Shown one piece after another: positions 17,142 through 25,321 of a DNA stretch of 64,000 bases. The translations under genes and the position numbers were made by a program. The stretch spans positions 1 to 64,000 of the forward strand of contig NZ_LQQA01000033.1 in assembly GCF_002101965.1 (NCBI RefSeq), given 5' to 3'. Each line of letters opens with the position of its first letter. Position 1 is the first letter of the stretch. This DNA comes from Mycolicibacterium wolinskyi (GTDB lineage Bacteria; Actinomycetota; Actinomycetes; Mycobacteriales; Mycobacteriaceae). The notes beneath the pieces are model-generated. The model had not been told where the DNA came from, searched no databases, and was given only the letters and a program-made list of their open reading frames with translations.

Positions 17142-18097
17142 GTGCCATTGCGACAGTGGACATATCGCGCTGGTATGCCGGTGGTGCCGAAGCGGACGCC
17201 GTTGCCGCCGAGGTCGACGCCGGCCTGCAACGGGCCGGCTTCATCGTGGTCACCGGCCACGGTGTGGACACCGACCTGGCGGCCCGGGTGCGTGCGGCGA
17301 GCCGGGAGTTCTTCGCGCTGCCCACCGAGGTCAAGCAGCGCTACTCGGTGCCGGTCGGTGGGCACGGCTGGATCGGGCCCGGTGCCGAGGCCAATGGCTA
17401 CGCAGAAGGCACCGAGACGCCACCGGACCTCAAGGAGAGCTACAGCCTTGGCGCCGAGACCGCGACCGGCGACCCGGATGTCGACCGGATCTGGTTCGCG
17501 CCCAACGTGTGGCCGGCCGAGGTACCCGCATTGCAGCCGCTGGTCGCCGAGTACACCGCGGCGATGCGCAAGCTCTCCGACGACCTGCTCGCGCTCTTCG
17601 CCCACGCGCTCGGGCTTTCGGTGAATCCGTTTGTGGCACTGGCCGACCGGCCGACGTGGACGATGAACATCAACCACTACCCGCCCGTGAGCGTGGTGGG
17701 AGAGCCCGAGCCCGGCCAGTTCCGGATCGGGCCGCACACCGACTTCGGCACCGTGACCGTACTGGACCGCGAACCCGGCGCAGGCGGCCTGCAGGTGTAC
17801 TCGGAGGCCGAGGGCTGGGAGGACGCACCGTGGGAGCCCGGTGCGCTCACGATCAACATCGGCGACCTTCTCGAATACTGGAGCGGCAGGCGCTGGCCGT
17901 CGGGACGCCATCGCGTGCTGCCACCGCAACCCCATGCGCCGGAAGAAGATCTGGTGTCGCTGATCTACTTCTACGAGGCCAACCACGATGCGTTGGTGAC
18001 ACCGCTTGAGCCGCCGGTCGGCCGCGTATCGGGCCTGGAGCCCGTGACGTCGTCAGCGTTCATCAAGGAACGCCTCGACGCCATCACTGTGGGGTGA
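17138..18097 (+). CDS. 2-oxoglutarate/Fe(II) oxygenase, isopenicillin N synthase-like
   Basis: A 319-residue non-haem iron dioxygenase. The N-terminal DIOX_N region (AGFIVVTGHGVD, FFALPTEVKQRY) precedes the double-stranded beta-helix with HTD (PHTDFGTVTVL) and the distal His in GRHRVLPP as iron ligands; the R of that segment or a later R-x-S equivalent would bind 2-oxoglutarate. In this operon with a nucleobase permease and deaminase, a role in oxidising a base, as thymine-7-hydroxylase does in fungi, is an attractive inference. Its last 45 bases overlap the convergent aldo/keto reductase gene. Confidence 0.85.
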   Translation: MSAIATVDISRWYAGGAEADAVAAEVDAGLQRAGFIVVTGHGVDTDLAARVRAASREFFALPTEVKQRYSVPVGGHGWIGPGAEANGYAEGTETPPDLKESYSLGAETATGDPDVDRIWFAPNVWPAEVPALQPLVAEYTAAMRKLSDDLLALFAHALGLSVNPFVALADRPTWTMNINHYPPVSVVGEPEPGQFRIGPHTDFGTVTVLDREPGAGGLQVYSEAEGWEDAPWEPGALTINIGDLLEYWSGRRWPSGRHRVLPPQPHAPEEDLVSLIYFYEANHDALVTPLEPPVGRVSGLEPVTSSAFIKERLDAITVG

Positions 18098-18979
18098 CGC
18101 ACCCGCCCACACCGCGTCGAGTTCGGCGAGGTGATCGGCCGACAGGCTGATGTCGCCGGCGCGCAGGTTCTCTTCGAGGTGTTCGACGGACGTGGTGCCG
18201 GCGATCAGCAGCGTGTTGGGTGCGTGCGCCAGCAACCAGGCCAACCCGACCTGGGCGCCACTGGCACCGAGGTCGCCCGCGATACGTTGCACCACAGGGT
18301 TTTCCGCGACCTTCGGAAAGCCCGGGAACGCCGAGCCGAGCGGGAAGAACGGCACCCACGCGATGTCGTGTTCAGCGCACAACGCCAGCTCGGATTCGCG
18401 TTCGCGGTTCAGCACGCTGTAAGCGTTCTGTACGCACACGATGCCGGACGGCAGTGCACGCCGCAGGGTGGCGAGATCGACATTGCTGATGCCGATCGCG
18501 CCGATCTTGCCCTCGTCGCGCAGCGTGATCATCTCGGCCAGCTGATCGTCGAGGTCGACGATCTGGTCACCCTCGGCGATCACGCCGGGCCCGATGTCGG
18601 CGCGCCGCAGGTTGACCACCGGGATCCGGTCGAGGCCCAGCTGGGTCAGATCGAGTTCGACGGCAGCACGCAGTTCGGCAGGGTGCTGGGCCAGTGCGAG
18701 CGGGATCCGACCGGTGGCGGGCCGCGCGCCGACCTTGCTGACGATGACGAGGTCTTCGGCGTACGGCGACAGCGCGTCATGGATGCGGCGGTTCACCTCG
18801 CCGTCGTCGTAGAACGACGCGGTGTCGATGTGGTCGACGCCGAGTGCCACGGCGCGGCGCAGTACCGCAACGGCATCGGCCTGGGGGAGTTGATGCCCGA
18901 GTCCCATGGCGCCGTAGCCGATCCGCGCGACCGCGTGCCCGCCCAGGGTGCCGATGCCGCCGGGGTGCGATGTGCCCAT
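18053..18979 (-). CDS. Aldo/keto reductase
   Basis: A 308-residue NADPH-dependent reductase of the AKR fold. It has GYGAMGLGHQLP, the catalytic region HIDTASFYDDGEVNRRI (Asp and Tyr), VIVSKVG (Lys), a GAIGISN strand and PNTLLIAGTTSVEHLEENL for cofactor binding. The usual His in the fourth catalytic position (VNLRRADIG) is replaced, as in some AKR11/AKR13-type enzymes. The ATG at 18979 follows AGGAGCACATC. It is divergent from a TetR gene with twin palindromes between them, so it is probably repressed by that TetR. Confidence 0.9.
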   Translation of the reverse strand: MGTSHPGGIGTLGGHAVARIGYGAMGLGHQLPQADAVAVLRRAVALGVDHIDTASFYDDGEVNRRIHDALSPYAEDLVIVSKVGARPATGRIPLALAQHPAELRAAVELDLTQLGLDRIPVVNLRRADIGPGVIAEGDQIVDLDDQLAEMITLRDEGKIGAIGISNVDLATLRRALPSGIVCVQNAYSVLNRERESELALCAEHDIAWVPFFPLGSAFPGFPKVAENPVVQRIAGDLGASGAQVGLAWLLAHAPNTLLIAGTTSVEHLEENLRAGDISLSADHLAELDAVWAGASPHSDGVEAFLDER

Positions 18980-19013
18980 GATGTGCTCCTGACCTGCGAT
19001 ACTGGAAACCGAT

Positions 19014-19029
19014 GCGGAGGGGCCTCCGC
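19014..19029. promoter_or_regulatory. TetR operator candidate 1 (GCGGAGG-GG-CCTCCGC)
   Basis: A perfect 7+7 bp palindrome with a 2-bp centre in the 86-bp gap between the aldo/keto reductase and tetR. A second copy with the same core lies 35 bp away, centre to centre. This one sits on the reductase side. Confidence 0.75.
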
Positions 19030-19049
19030 TTCTTGCCACGATAACAAAA

Positions 19050-19063
19050 CGGAGGTGCCTCCG
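19050..19063. promoter_or_regulatory. TetR operator candidate 2 (CGGAGG-TG-CCTCCG)
   Basis: The second copy of the palindrome has its left arm (GGAGGTG) doubling as the ribosome binding site of tetR, whose ATG is at 19066. Repressor bound here would block the 5' end of its own gene, pointing to autoregulation. Confidence 0.75.
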
Positions 19064-19065
19064 CT

Positions 19066-19623
19066 ATGGCGGAACGGGCTGATGCGAAACGCAACCGCGA
19101 GCGGCTTCTCGCGGCAGCTTCGGCTGCGTTCGCGGCCGCGGACGGCGTCGTCACCCTCGAGGCGATCGCTCGCGACGCCGGCGTCGGCATCGGCACGCTG
19201 TACCGGCATTTCCCCAGCCGCGAGGCGCTCATCGAGGCCGTCTACCGAGCCGAGCTCGCCGAGGTGTCGGCCTCGGCTACCGAGCTTCTGGCCTCCCACC
19301 CGCCCGCGGTGGCGCTGCGCCGGTGGATGAACCGCTACGCCGAGTTCGTCGCGGCGAAGCGGGGGATGGCCGAGTCGCTTCGGGCGGTGTTCGAATCCGG
19401 CGCGGTCGATCACAACGACACGCGGGCGAGCATCTTCGGGGCGGTCGAGCTGCTGCTCGAAGCGGGGGCGGCGGACGGCAGCCTGCGCGCCGACGTCCGT
19501 GCCGAGGACGTGGTGTCGAGCCTGCTCGGGATCTTCCTCGCGAGCGGCTCGGCCGAGCAGGCGCAGCGAATGCTCGACCTCCTGGCGGCCGGCGTCAGAG
19601 CGGGCGCGGAGCCGGACCGCTGA
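19066..19623 (+). CDS. TetR-family transcriptional repressor
   Basis: A 185-residue regulator with N-terminal helix-turn-helix (AADGVVTLEAIARDAGVGIGTLYRHFPSREALIEAVY) and a C-terminal helical ligand domain of the type found in TetR_C_33-like regulators (LRRWMNRYAEFVAAKRGMAESLRAVF). It is divergent from the aldo/keto reductase, its probable target. It ends 18 bases before rpiB, so it marks the boundary between accessory DNA and the conserved core. Confidence 0.92.
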   Translation: MAERADAKRNRERLLAAASAAFAAADGVVTLEAIARDAGVGIGTLYRHFPSREALIEAVYRAELAEVSASATELLASHPPAVALRRWMNRYAEFVAAKRGMAESLRAVFESGAVDHNDTRASIFGAVELLLEAGAADGSLRADVRAEDVVSSLLGIFLASGSAEQAQRMLDLLAAGVRAGAEPDR

Positions 19624-19641
19624 CGCGTTAGGGTTACCGCC

Positions 19642-20121
19642 ATGCGCGTCTACCTCGGTGCCGATCACGCCGGACTCGAATTCAAGAAAACGATCATCGA
19701 GCATTTGGAGAAGACCGGCCACGAGCCGATCGACTGCGGGGCGTACTCCTACGACGCCGACGACGACTACCCGGCTTTCTGCATCGCGGCCGCCGAGAAG
19801 ACCGTGGCCGATCCCGGCAGCCTCGGCATCGTGCTCGGCGGCTCGGGCAACGGTGAGCAGATCGCCGCGAACAAGGTGCCCGGCGCACGTTGCGCGCTCG
19901 CGTGGAGTGTCGAGACCGCGAAGCTCGCCCGTGAGCACAACAACGCGCAGCTGATCGGTATCGGCGGCCGCATGCACACCACCGAGGAAGCGCTCGCGAT
20001 CGTCGACGCGTTCCTGTCCACGCCATGGTCGGAGGCCGAGCGTCACCAGCGCCGGATCGACATCATGGCGGAATACGAGCGCACCCACGTCGCGCCCCCG
20101 GTTCCGGGCGCCCCGGCCTGA
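19642..20121 (+). CDS. rpiB: Ribose-5-phosphate isomerase B
   Basis: A 159-residue RpiB interconverting ribose 5-phosphate and ribulose 5-phosphate in the pentose phosphate pathway. It shows MRVYLGADHAGLEFK, the anion-hole region GIVLGGSGNGEQIAANKVPG and the GGRMHT loop. As in mycobacterial RpiB, the active site has a Glu-type base rather than the E. coli Cys (GSGNGEQ). It is the counterpart of Rv2465c and is followed after three bases by the Nei-type glycosylase, as in M. tuberculosis. Confidence 0.95.
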   Translation: MRVYLGADHAGLEFKKTIIEHLEKTGHEPIDCGAYSYDADDDYPAFCIAAAEKTVADPGSLGIVLGGSGNGEQIAANKVPGARCALAWSVETAKLAREHNNAQLIGIGGRMHTTEEALAIVDAFLSTPWSEAERHQRRIDIMAEYERTHVAPPVPGAPA

Positions 20122-20124
20122 CAC

Positions 20125-20919
20125 GTGCCGGAAGGGCACACCCTGCACCGGCTGGCCCGGCTGCATCAACGCCGCTTCGGCCGCGCCCCCGTCGCCGTGT
20201 CCAGCCCGCAGGGCCGGTTCAGCGACGGAGCCGCCGCGGTCAACGGCCACATCCTCAAGCGTGCGTCCGCCTGGGGTAAGCACCTGTTCCACCACTACGA
20301 CGGTGGCCGCGTGGTCCACATCCACCTCGGGTTGTACGGCACGTTCACCGAGGCTCCCGTGCCGTTGCCCGAACCGATCGGCCAGGTGCGGATGCGGATG
20401 ATCGGTGCCGAGTACGGCACCGATCTGCGCGGTCCGACCGTCTGCGAGCTCATCGCCGAGCCCGAGATCGTCGACATCGTCGCCAAACTCGGGCCCGACC
20501 CACTGCGGGCTGACGCCGATCCTGCGTTGGCCTGGAAGCGAATCACCAAGTCCCGCAGGCCTATCGGAGCCTTGCTGATGGACCAGGCGGTGATCGCCGG
20601 CGTCGGCAACGTCTACCGCAGCGAACTGCTGTTCCGCCACCGCATCGACCCGCACCTGCCCGGAACCCGGTTGGACCAGGCCGAGTTCGACGCGATGTGG
20701 ACCGACCTGGTCGAGCTGATGAAGGTCGGGGTGCGCCGCGGCAAGATCGTCGTCGTGCGGCCCGAACACGACCACGGTGCACCGTCGTACCGGACGGGGC
20801 GACCTCGCACGTACGTCTACCGCAGAGCGAGCGAGCCGTGCCGCGTGTGCGGGACGCCGGTGCGCACCATGGAGTTGGAGGGCCGCAACCTGTTCTGGTG
20901 CCCCACCTGTCAGGCCTGA
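20125..20919 (+). CDS. nei: Fpg/Nei-family DNA glycosylase (Rv2464c-like)
   Basis: A 264-residue base-excision repair glycosylase/AP lyase. The mature N-terminus MPEGHTLHRL gives the catalytic Pro2 and Glu3. A helix-two-turns-helix segment (GALLMDQAVIAGVGNVYRSELLF) and a C-terminal zinc finger with four Cys (CRVCGTP, FWCPTCQ) follow. GTG start three bases after rpiB. It removes oxidised pyrimidines, and its gene order matches Rv2464c. A Nei1-type role is expected from synteny. Confidence 0.93.
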   Translation: MPEGHTLHRLARLHQRRFGRAPVAVSSPQGRFSDGAAAVNGHILKRASAWGKHLFHHYDGGRVVHIHLGLYGTFTEAPVPLPEPIGQVRMRMIGAEYGTDLRGPTVCELIAEPEIVDIVAKLGPDPLRADADPALAWKRITKSRRPIGALLMDQAVIAGVGNVYRSELLFRHRIDPHLPGTRLDQAEFDAMWTDLVELMKVGVRRGKIVVVRPEHDHGAPSYRTGRPRTYVYRRASEPCRVCGTPVRTMELEGRNLFWCPTCQA

Positions 20920-20972
20920 GCCCGCCATCGGCCCGTCCGGCACGTCACGGAGTTTGACGGGACAATCTCGGG

Positions 20973-22664
20973 GTGGAACTGATCCTCGTTGTCGTCGGAG
21001 CCATCGTCGTCACGGCCATCGCGCACCGGCGCGGATTGGAACCCGCGCTCATCATCGTCGTCATCGGCAGTGCGGTGTCGTTCCTGCCGGAGTTCGAACC
21101 GCCCGAACTGGATTCGCACATCCTGCTGACCGTGGTGTTGCCGCCGCTGCTCTATTCCGCCGCGCTGGACTTCTCGTTCCCGACGTTCCTGCGCAACATC
21201 CGCCCGATCCTTGGCCTCGGTGTCGGCCTCGTGGTGGTGACGGCCTTCGCGGTCGCCGCGGTGTCGTCGTGGTTGGTGGTGGTGCCGTTGACATTCGCGA
21301 CGGCGCTCGTGCTCGGCGCCATCGTCGCGCCACCCGACGCGGTCACCGCCGTCGCGGTCGGACGCAAACTCGGTCTGCCCAAACGGGTCATGGCGATCCT
21401 CACCGGCGAGAGCCTGATCAACGACGCCGCGGCGCTCACGCTGTTCTCGATCGCGGTCGCTCAGGTCGCGGGCAGCCACACCTTCATCGAAAACCCGTTC
21501 CTGTTGTTCGGTTACAGCGCGACCGTCGGACCCATCGTCGGTGCGGTGCTCGGCGTTGTGACGTTGTGGATCCGCAAGCGGCTGGCCAACCCCGGCCTGG
21601 AGACCATCCAGGGTCTCGTGGTGCCGTTCGCGGCGTTCCTCGCGGCGGAGGAGCTGCACGCATCGGGTGTGTTGGCGGTCGTGGTGGCCGGATTCGTGGT
21701 CGGCAACGGAAATCTGGGCGCGGGTTATCAGACCCGGCTGCAGGAGCGCTATGTGTGGAACTCGGTCGACGTGCTGCTGGAGGCGTTCGTGTTCGCCTAC
21801 ATCGGACTGCATCTGCGGTTCGTGCTGGAGGATCTTCGGCAGGCCCACGAGTCGCTCGCCGAGGTCGCGGTCGCGTCGACCATCGTGCTGTTGATCGTCC
21901 TGGTGATCCGGCCGCTGTCGGTGTTCGCGATATTCGGGCGTAACAAGCTGTCCCGGCACATGGAGAACAAGTTCAGCGTGCCCGTCCCGATGCGCGGCGG
22001 CCGCGGCGCGCTCGGCGTCAAGCCGCGCAGCAAGCCGAAGGCCAAGTGGCGCACCATGATCGATCGACGGGCGCTGAGTTGGCGCGAGAACGTCGTCGTG
22101 TCCTGGACGGGGATGCGCGGTGTGGTGACGCTCGCCGCCGCGGCGGCCATCCCGGCCACCACCGTGACGGGCGAACCGTTCCCCGAGCGCGCCACCATCC
22201 AGGCGATCGCCTTCGTGGTCAGCGTCGGCACGCTGTTGATCCAGGGTTGGTCACTGCCGTGGCTGATCCGGCGCCTGCATCTGTCGCGGTTCTCCGACGA
22301 TCACGCGGCCGACCGCGAAGAGGAACTCAAGGCCGAGCGCGTGGTCCACGACGCCGCGGACGTCGTCCTCGCGGAGTTTCTCGCGAACCCGCCTGCGGGT
22401 TTGAATCCTCGCGTGGTCGCGGAGATTCACGCCATGATCGCCCGGCACTCGCAGGACGCCGACGAGATGCCCGACCCCGACGCCCTCACCAAACGGGCCG
22501 CGGTGTTCTCGGCGCTCTACCGCGAGGTGCTGTCCGCGCAGCGGGCCGCCCTCATCGCCGAGCGCGATGCCGGCCACATCGAAGACGAGGCGGCGCGGGC
22601 CATGCTCGAACGCCTCGATCTGCAGGAGGCGGGGGTGTCCGCGCGGCTCGACAGCCGGTTCTGA
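20973..22664 (+). CDS. Na+/H+ antiporter, CPA1 family
   Basis: A 563-residue cation/proton antiporter with about 12 membrane helices in the first 400 residues, including FATALVLGAIVAPPDAVTAVAVG with the ion-binding Asp pair and LTGESLINDAAALTLFS. A hydrophilic tail of roughly 110 residues (from about 450) is rich in charged helices and may be regulatory. It starts with GTG (VELILVVVGAIVV). It is 53 bases after the glycosylase and ends before a long hairpin. Confidence 0.9.
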   Translation: MELILVVVGAIVVTAIAHRRGLEPALIIVVIGSAVSFLPEFEPPELDSHILLTVVLPPLLYSAALDFSFPTFLRNIRPILGLGVGLVVVTAFAVAAVSSWLVVVPLTFATALVLGAIVAPPDAVTAVAVGRKLGLPKRVMAILTGESLINDAAALTLFSIAVAQVAGSHTFIENPFLLFGYSATVGPIVGAVLGVVTLWIRKRLANPGLETIQGLVVPFAAFLAAEELHASGVLAVVVAGFVVGNGNLGAGYQTRLQERYVWNSVDVLLEAFVFAYIGLHLRFVLEDLRQAHESLAEVAVASTIVLLIVLVIRPLSVFAIFGRNKLSRHMENKFSVPVPMRGGRGALGVKPRSKPKAKWRTMIDRRALSWRENVVVSWTGMRGVVTLAAAAAIPATTVTGEPFPERATIQAIAFVVSVGTLLIQGWSLPWLIRRLHLSRFSDDHAADREEELKAERVVHDAADVVLAEFLANPPAGLNPRVVAEIHAMIARHSQDADEMPDPDALTKRAAVFSALYREVLSAQRAALIAERDAGHIEDEAARAMLERLDLQEAGVSARLDSRF

Positions 22665-22670
22665 TCGTCT

Positions 22671-22732
22671 CGCGAGCAGACGCTGCGGTACCCGAAAACG
22701 CGTGCTGACGGGTACTTACGCGTCTGCTGGCG
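22671..22732. repeat. AGCAGACGC/GTACCC hairpin element, copy 1 (possible bidirectional terminator)
   Basis: A composite hairpin: AGCAGACGC (22675-22683) pairs with GCGTCTGCT (22720-22728) and GTACCC (22688-22693) with GGGTAC (22710-22715), with 4-base internal bulges on each side and a 16-base loop. It lies between the convergent antiporter and DUF1542-type genes. The same architecture and loop length recur at 32163-32220. Confidence 0.8.
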
Positions 22733-22745
22733 CAAGGAACAGGCG

Positions 22746-23531
22746 TCAGAAGCCGCCGAAATCTCCACCGAAGTCGCCGCCGCCATCCCAGCCACCGGTG
22801 TCCATGCCGCCCCAGTCACCGGCGCTGTCGCCGCCGTCCATCCCGGAGTCCTGCCCGGCCGCGAATCCGTCGGAATAGCCGTCGCCGTAACCGCTTTCGA
22901 AGCCCTGCGCGCCGTAGTCAACACCGTGCATGCCTGAGAACAGTGCGTCGAACAGCAGGACCGAGCCCAAACCCCAGGCGCCGGCGATCAGCGCGGGCTT
23001 CCACCACGGCTCGGAGTACCAGCCCGCGGGCACCGGACGCCCGGCGACCCGGCCGCCGGGGTAGTAGTTCGGCGTGCGCTGCGACGGCGTGGGGGATGCC
23101 TCGATCTCACGGCCCTCGAAGTTGATGCGCCGGTCCTCGGTGACCGCGCCCGCGGTGCGCTGGCCGGCCAGCGACTCCAGTTCCGGCCCCGGATCCATAC
23201 CCATCGCGGTGCGGGCCGCGCGGACGTAGTACAGGCCCTCGATCGCGCTTTCCTTGGCGAGTTCGGCCTGCTTGACGGTCGTGGCCTGGTCGATCTGGGA
23301 CGACGCGGCGGTGTAGCGCTCCGACGCGTCGGCAAGCGCCTGCTTGGAGGCGTCGTCGCTGCCGGTCAGGTTGAGCACCTGCCCGCCGAGCCGCTCGATG
23401 AGGCGCCGCGCATCGGCCTTGGCGTCGGCCAGGGTTTCGGCCGAGCGGCCGTTCGCCTTCGACGAGCTGTAGACCGCGAAGGCGATCGCGGCGATGACGA
23501 GGATGATGAGTACCAGCACGAAGCCGTTCAT
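22746..23531 (-). CDS. DUF1542-type membrane protein with Gly/Asp-rich tail
   Basis: A 261-residue protein with one N-terminal membrane segment (FVLVLIILVIAAIAFAVYS), a helical region (about 30-120, ADAKADARRLIERLGGQ onward) resembling DUF1542, a Pro-rich middle with PNYYPGGRVAGRPVPAGWY, a second hydrophobic patch (ALIAGAWGLGSVLLFDAL) and a low-complexity tail of Gly, Asp and aromatic residues ending GGDFGGDFGGF. Function is unknown. It is probably anchored with the bulk outside or in the cytosol; topology cannot be decided from sequence. Confidence 0.8.
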   Translation of the reverse strand: MNGFVLVLIILVIAAIAFAVYSSSKANGRSAETLADAKADARRLIERLGGQVLNLTGSDDASKQALADASERYTAASSQIDQATTVKQAELAKESAIEGLYYVRAARTAMGMDPGPELESLAGQRTAGAVTEDRRINFEGREIEASPTPSQRTPNYYPGGRVAGRPVPAGWYSEPWWKPALIAGAWGLGSVLLFDALFSGMHGVDYGAQGFESGYGDGYSDGFAAGQDSGMDGGDSAGDWGGMDTGGWDGGGDFGGDFGGF

Positions 23532-23583
23532 GGCGTCCAGCGTACCTACAGGAAACGGGGTTTCCGGGTCTGTGAGCAGGCCC

Positions 23584-24765
23584 TTAAATTACGCCCAGAG
23601 CTGAGTAGACCTCGTTGGACAGCGCGACCGTTCGCGGATCGGCATTGCACTTCGTGGCGTCGAAATAGTTCATCACGTACGCGTAGCCGATCCGGTGCTC
23701 GAGATCGACGAACGCGAACGAACCGCCCGATCCGCCGTGGCCGAATATGCGGGTGTTCGGGCCCGCCACGCCGCGCTGATTGAGCATGTAGCCCAGGCCC
23801 CAACCGTGGTCGGCGACCCGCGGGCCGAGCACCACGTCGGTGTCGAACCCGCCCTGCGAGACCCGGCACAACTCCATGTGCTCGCGGCTCAGCAGTTTCT
23901 CCTGGGCCAGCGCGTTGTAGAACGTCGCCATACCCAACGCCGACACGTGCGCGTTGGTGCTGGGGAACTCGGCCGACCGCCAGTTGTCGAGACTGTGGAC
24001 GCCGAGCTCGTCGTCGGGCACGAAGTTCATCGACACCGCCCAGCCGGCCATCGGGTGTGCGTCCAATGTGTCCGGCGGTACGACGAACCCACTGTCGGCC
24101 AGCAGCCCCTGCACCGTCGGCTTGTTGACCATCTCCGCGCAGCGGTGGTGTTCGGCAGCAGGAAGCCCGATGTGCACGTCGATGCCGAGCGGCTCGGCGA
24201 TCTCGGTGCGCAGGTACTGGCCCAGCGTCCGGCCGGTGACCCGGCGGATCACCTCGCCGAGGATGAACCCGAACGTGACCACGTGATAACCCTGCGCGGT
24301 GCCGGGTTCCCACCACGGTTCGGCGGCCGCGATGCGCTCGCACACGCTGTCCCAGTCCGTGACCTCACGCCAGTCCATCGGTTCACGCGGGCCGATCACT
24401 CCCGACCGATGCCCGAGGACCATCGCGATGGTGATGTCGTCCTTGCCTGCCTGCGCGAACTCGGGCCAATACCGGGCGACCGGAGCGTTCAGGTCGAGCT
24501 CGCCGCGGTCGGCGAGTAGGTGCACGCACGTGCTGGTGAGGCCCTTGGAACCGGAGAAGACGCTGGCCAGGGTGTCCTCGCGCCAGGGACGGGTGCCCGC
24601 GGCGTCGGCCCGGCCACCCCACAGATTGACCACCAGGTCGCCCTCGACCCACACCGCGACGGCGGCGCCGATCTCACCGCGCTCGGCGAAGTTCTGCTCG
24701 AACGCGTCGCGGACGGCGCCGAACTCCGGTGCGCAGCTGCCTGCGATGGTGCTCATCTCGGGCAT
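23584..24765 (-). CDS. lipP: Beta-lactamase-fold esterase, LipP-like
   Basis: A 393-residue class C beta-lactamase-family carboxylesterase. The nucleophile motif is S-x-x-K in SVFSGSKGLTS, the Tyr motif is in QGYHVVTFGFILGEVI, and a late GHGGSGGSFAF completes the active site. No signal peptide is seen. The ATG at 24765 has AGGAG six bases upstream; an internal ATG at 24756 is less well placed. It corresponds by position to Rv2463 (lipP) of M. tuberculosis, between the Nei gene and tig. It probably hydrolyses short-chain esters. Confidence 0.88.
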   Translation of the reverse strand: MPEMSTIAGSCAPEFGAVRDAFEQNFAERGEIGAAVAVWVEGDLVVNLWGGRADAAGTRPWREDTLASVFSGSKGLTSTCVHLLADRGELDLNAPVARYWPEFAQAGKDDITIAMVLGHRSGVIGPREPMDWREVTDWDSVCERIAAAEPWWEPGTAQGYHVVTFGFILGEVIRRVTGRTLGQYLRTEIAEPLGIDVHIGLPAAEHHRCAEMVNKPTVQGLLADSGFVVPPDTLDAHPMAGWAVSMNFVPDDELGVHSLDNWRSAEFPSTNAHVSALGMATFYNALAQEKLLSREHMELCRVSQGGFDTDVVLGPRVADHGWGLGYMLNQRGVAGPNTRIFGHGGSGGSFAFVDLEHRIGYAYVMNYFDATKCNADPRTVALSNEVYSALGVI

Positions 24766-24975
24766 TCGACTCCTGCACGGGTGTGGCGGCAATGGGCGCG
24801 TTTTCGACGTCGACGCGCGCCGTCGGTTTCAAGATCGCTCGGGGATCCCCGCCTGTTACTCAATGTAAGGGCGCGTCCAGCACGACGCAGCCCCGCTGTG
24901 CCGATCGAAAGGTGTTCGAGACGTGCCCGTGACCGGGGTGGGCGCGCCGGTCGGTCAGGCAACGAAGTCGGCCGG

Positions 24976-25006
24976 CAAAACAAAAACCGCCCGGTATGGG
25001 CGGTTT
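24976..25006 (-). terminator. Rho-independent terminator of tRNA-Gly
   Basis: A 9-bp stem AAACCGCCC/GGGCGGTTT with a 5-base loop, followed on the minus strand by a T-rich run (TTTTTGTTTT). It begins only three bases beyond the encoded CCA end of tRNA-Gly. This is a classical intrinsic terminator, rare in mycobacteria outside stable RNA genes. Confidence 0.88.
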
Positions 25007-25008
25007 GT

Positions 25009-25082
25009 TGGAGCGGGCGACGGGAATCGAACCCGCGTAGCTAGTTTGGAAGACTAGGGCTCTACCATTGAGCTACGCCCGC
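25009..25082 (-). tRNA. tRNA-Gly (anticodon TCC), CCA encoded
   Basis: The minus strand folds as a cloverleaf: acceptor stem GCGGGCG/CGCCCGC, D arm with AGCTCAATGGTAGAGC, an anticodon loop CTTCCAA giving TCC, and a T arm GCGGGTTCGATTCCCGT. The discriminator is T, followed by an encoded CCA at 25011-25009. It reads GGA (and GGG by wobble). It is followed by an intrinsic terminator. Confidence 0.96.
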
Positions 25083-25206
25083 ATGTGCACCAGCACTGTA
25101 CCGGTGCGCCCCGAATCAAATCCAATTGAATGCTCCGTGTCGTCAGCACGTAGTATCTCGCGTGGTCCTTTTCGCGGGCGTGTCGGCCGGCGGATCGACC
25201 AGGACA

Positions 25207-25280
25207 CGGGGTGTAGCGCAGCTTGGTAGCGCATCCGCTTTGGGAGCGGAAGGCCGCAGGTTCAAATCCTGTCACCCCGA
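25207..25280 (+). tRNA. tRNA-Pro (anticodon TGG)
   Basis: Cloverleaf with acceptor CGGGGTG/CACCCCG, D arm TAGCGCAGCTTGGTAGCGC, anticodon arm CCGCTTTGGGAGCGG giving TGG, and T arm GCAGGTTCAAATCCTGT. Discriminator is A; CCA is not encoded. It lies 41 bases upstream of tig, which may be partly co-transcribed. Confidence 0.96.
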
Positions 25281-25321
25281 CTCACCCGTCAGTACGACAG
25301 AACTATCTAGGAGCAAGAAGA

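Noticed and set aside
18793..20943. 716-codon minus-strand frame over rpiB and the Nei-type gene
   Set aside because: It lies antisense to two well-recognised core genes and has repetitive Arg/Gly/Val composition typical of antisense frames.
25012..25280. tRNA genes as an integration site for an island
   Set aside because: No partial tRNA 3'-end duplication or integrase was seen near either tRNA.
25223..25321. In-frame N-terminal extension of tig
   Set aside because: It would translate through tRNA-Pro; GTG at 25322 has a proper ribosome site and the known N-terminus.
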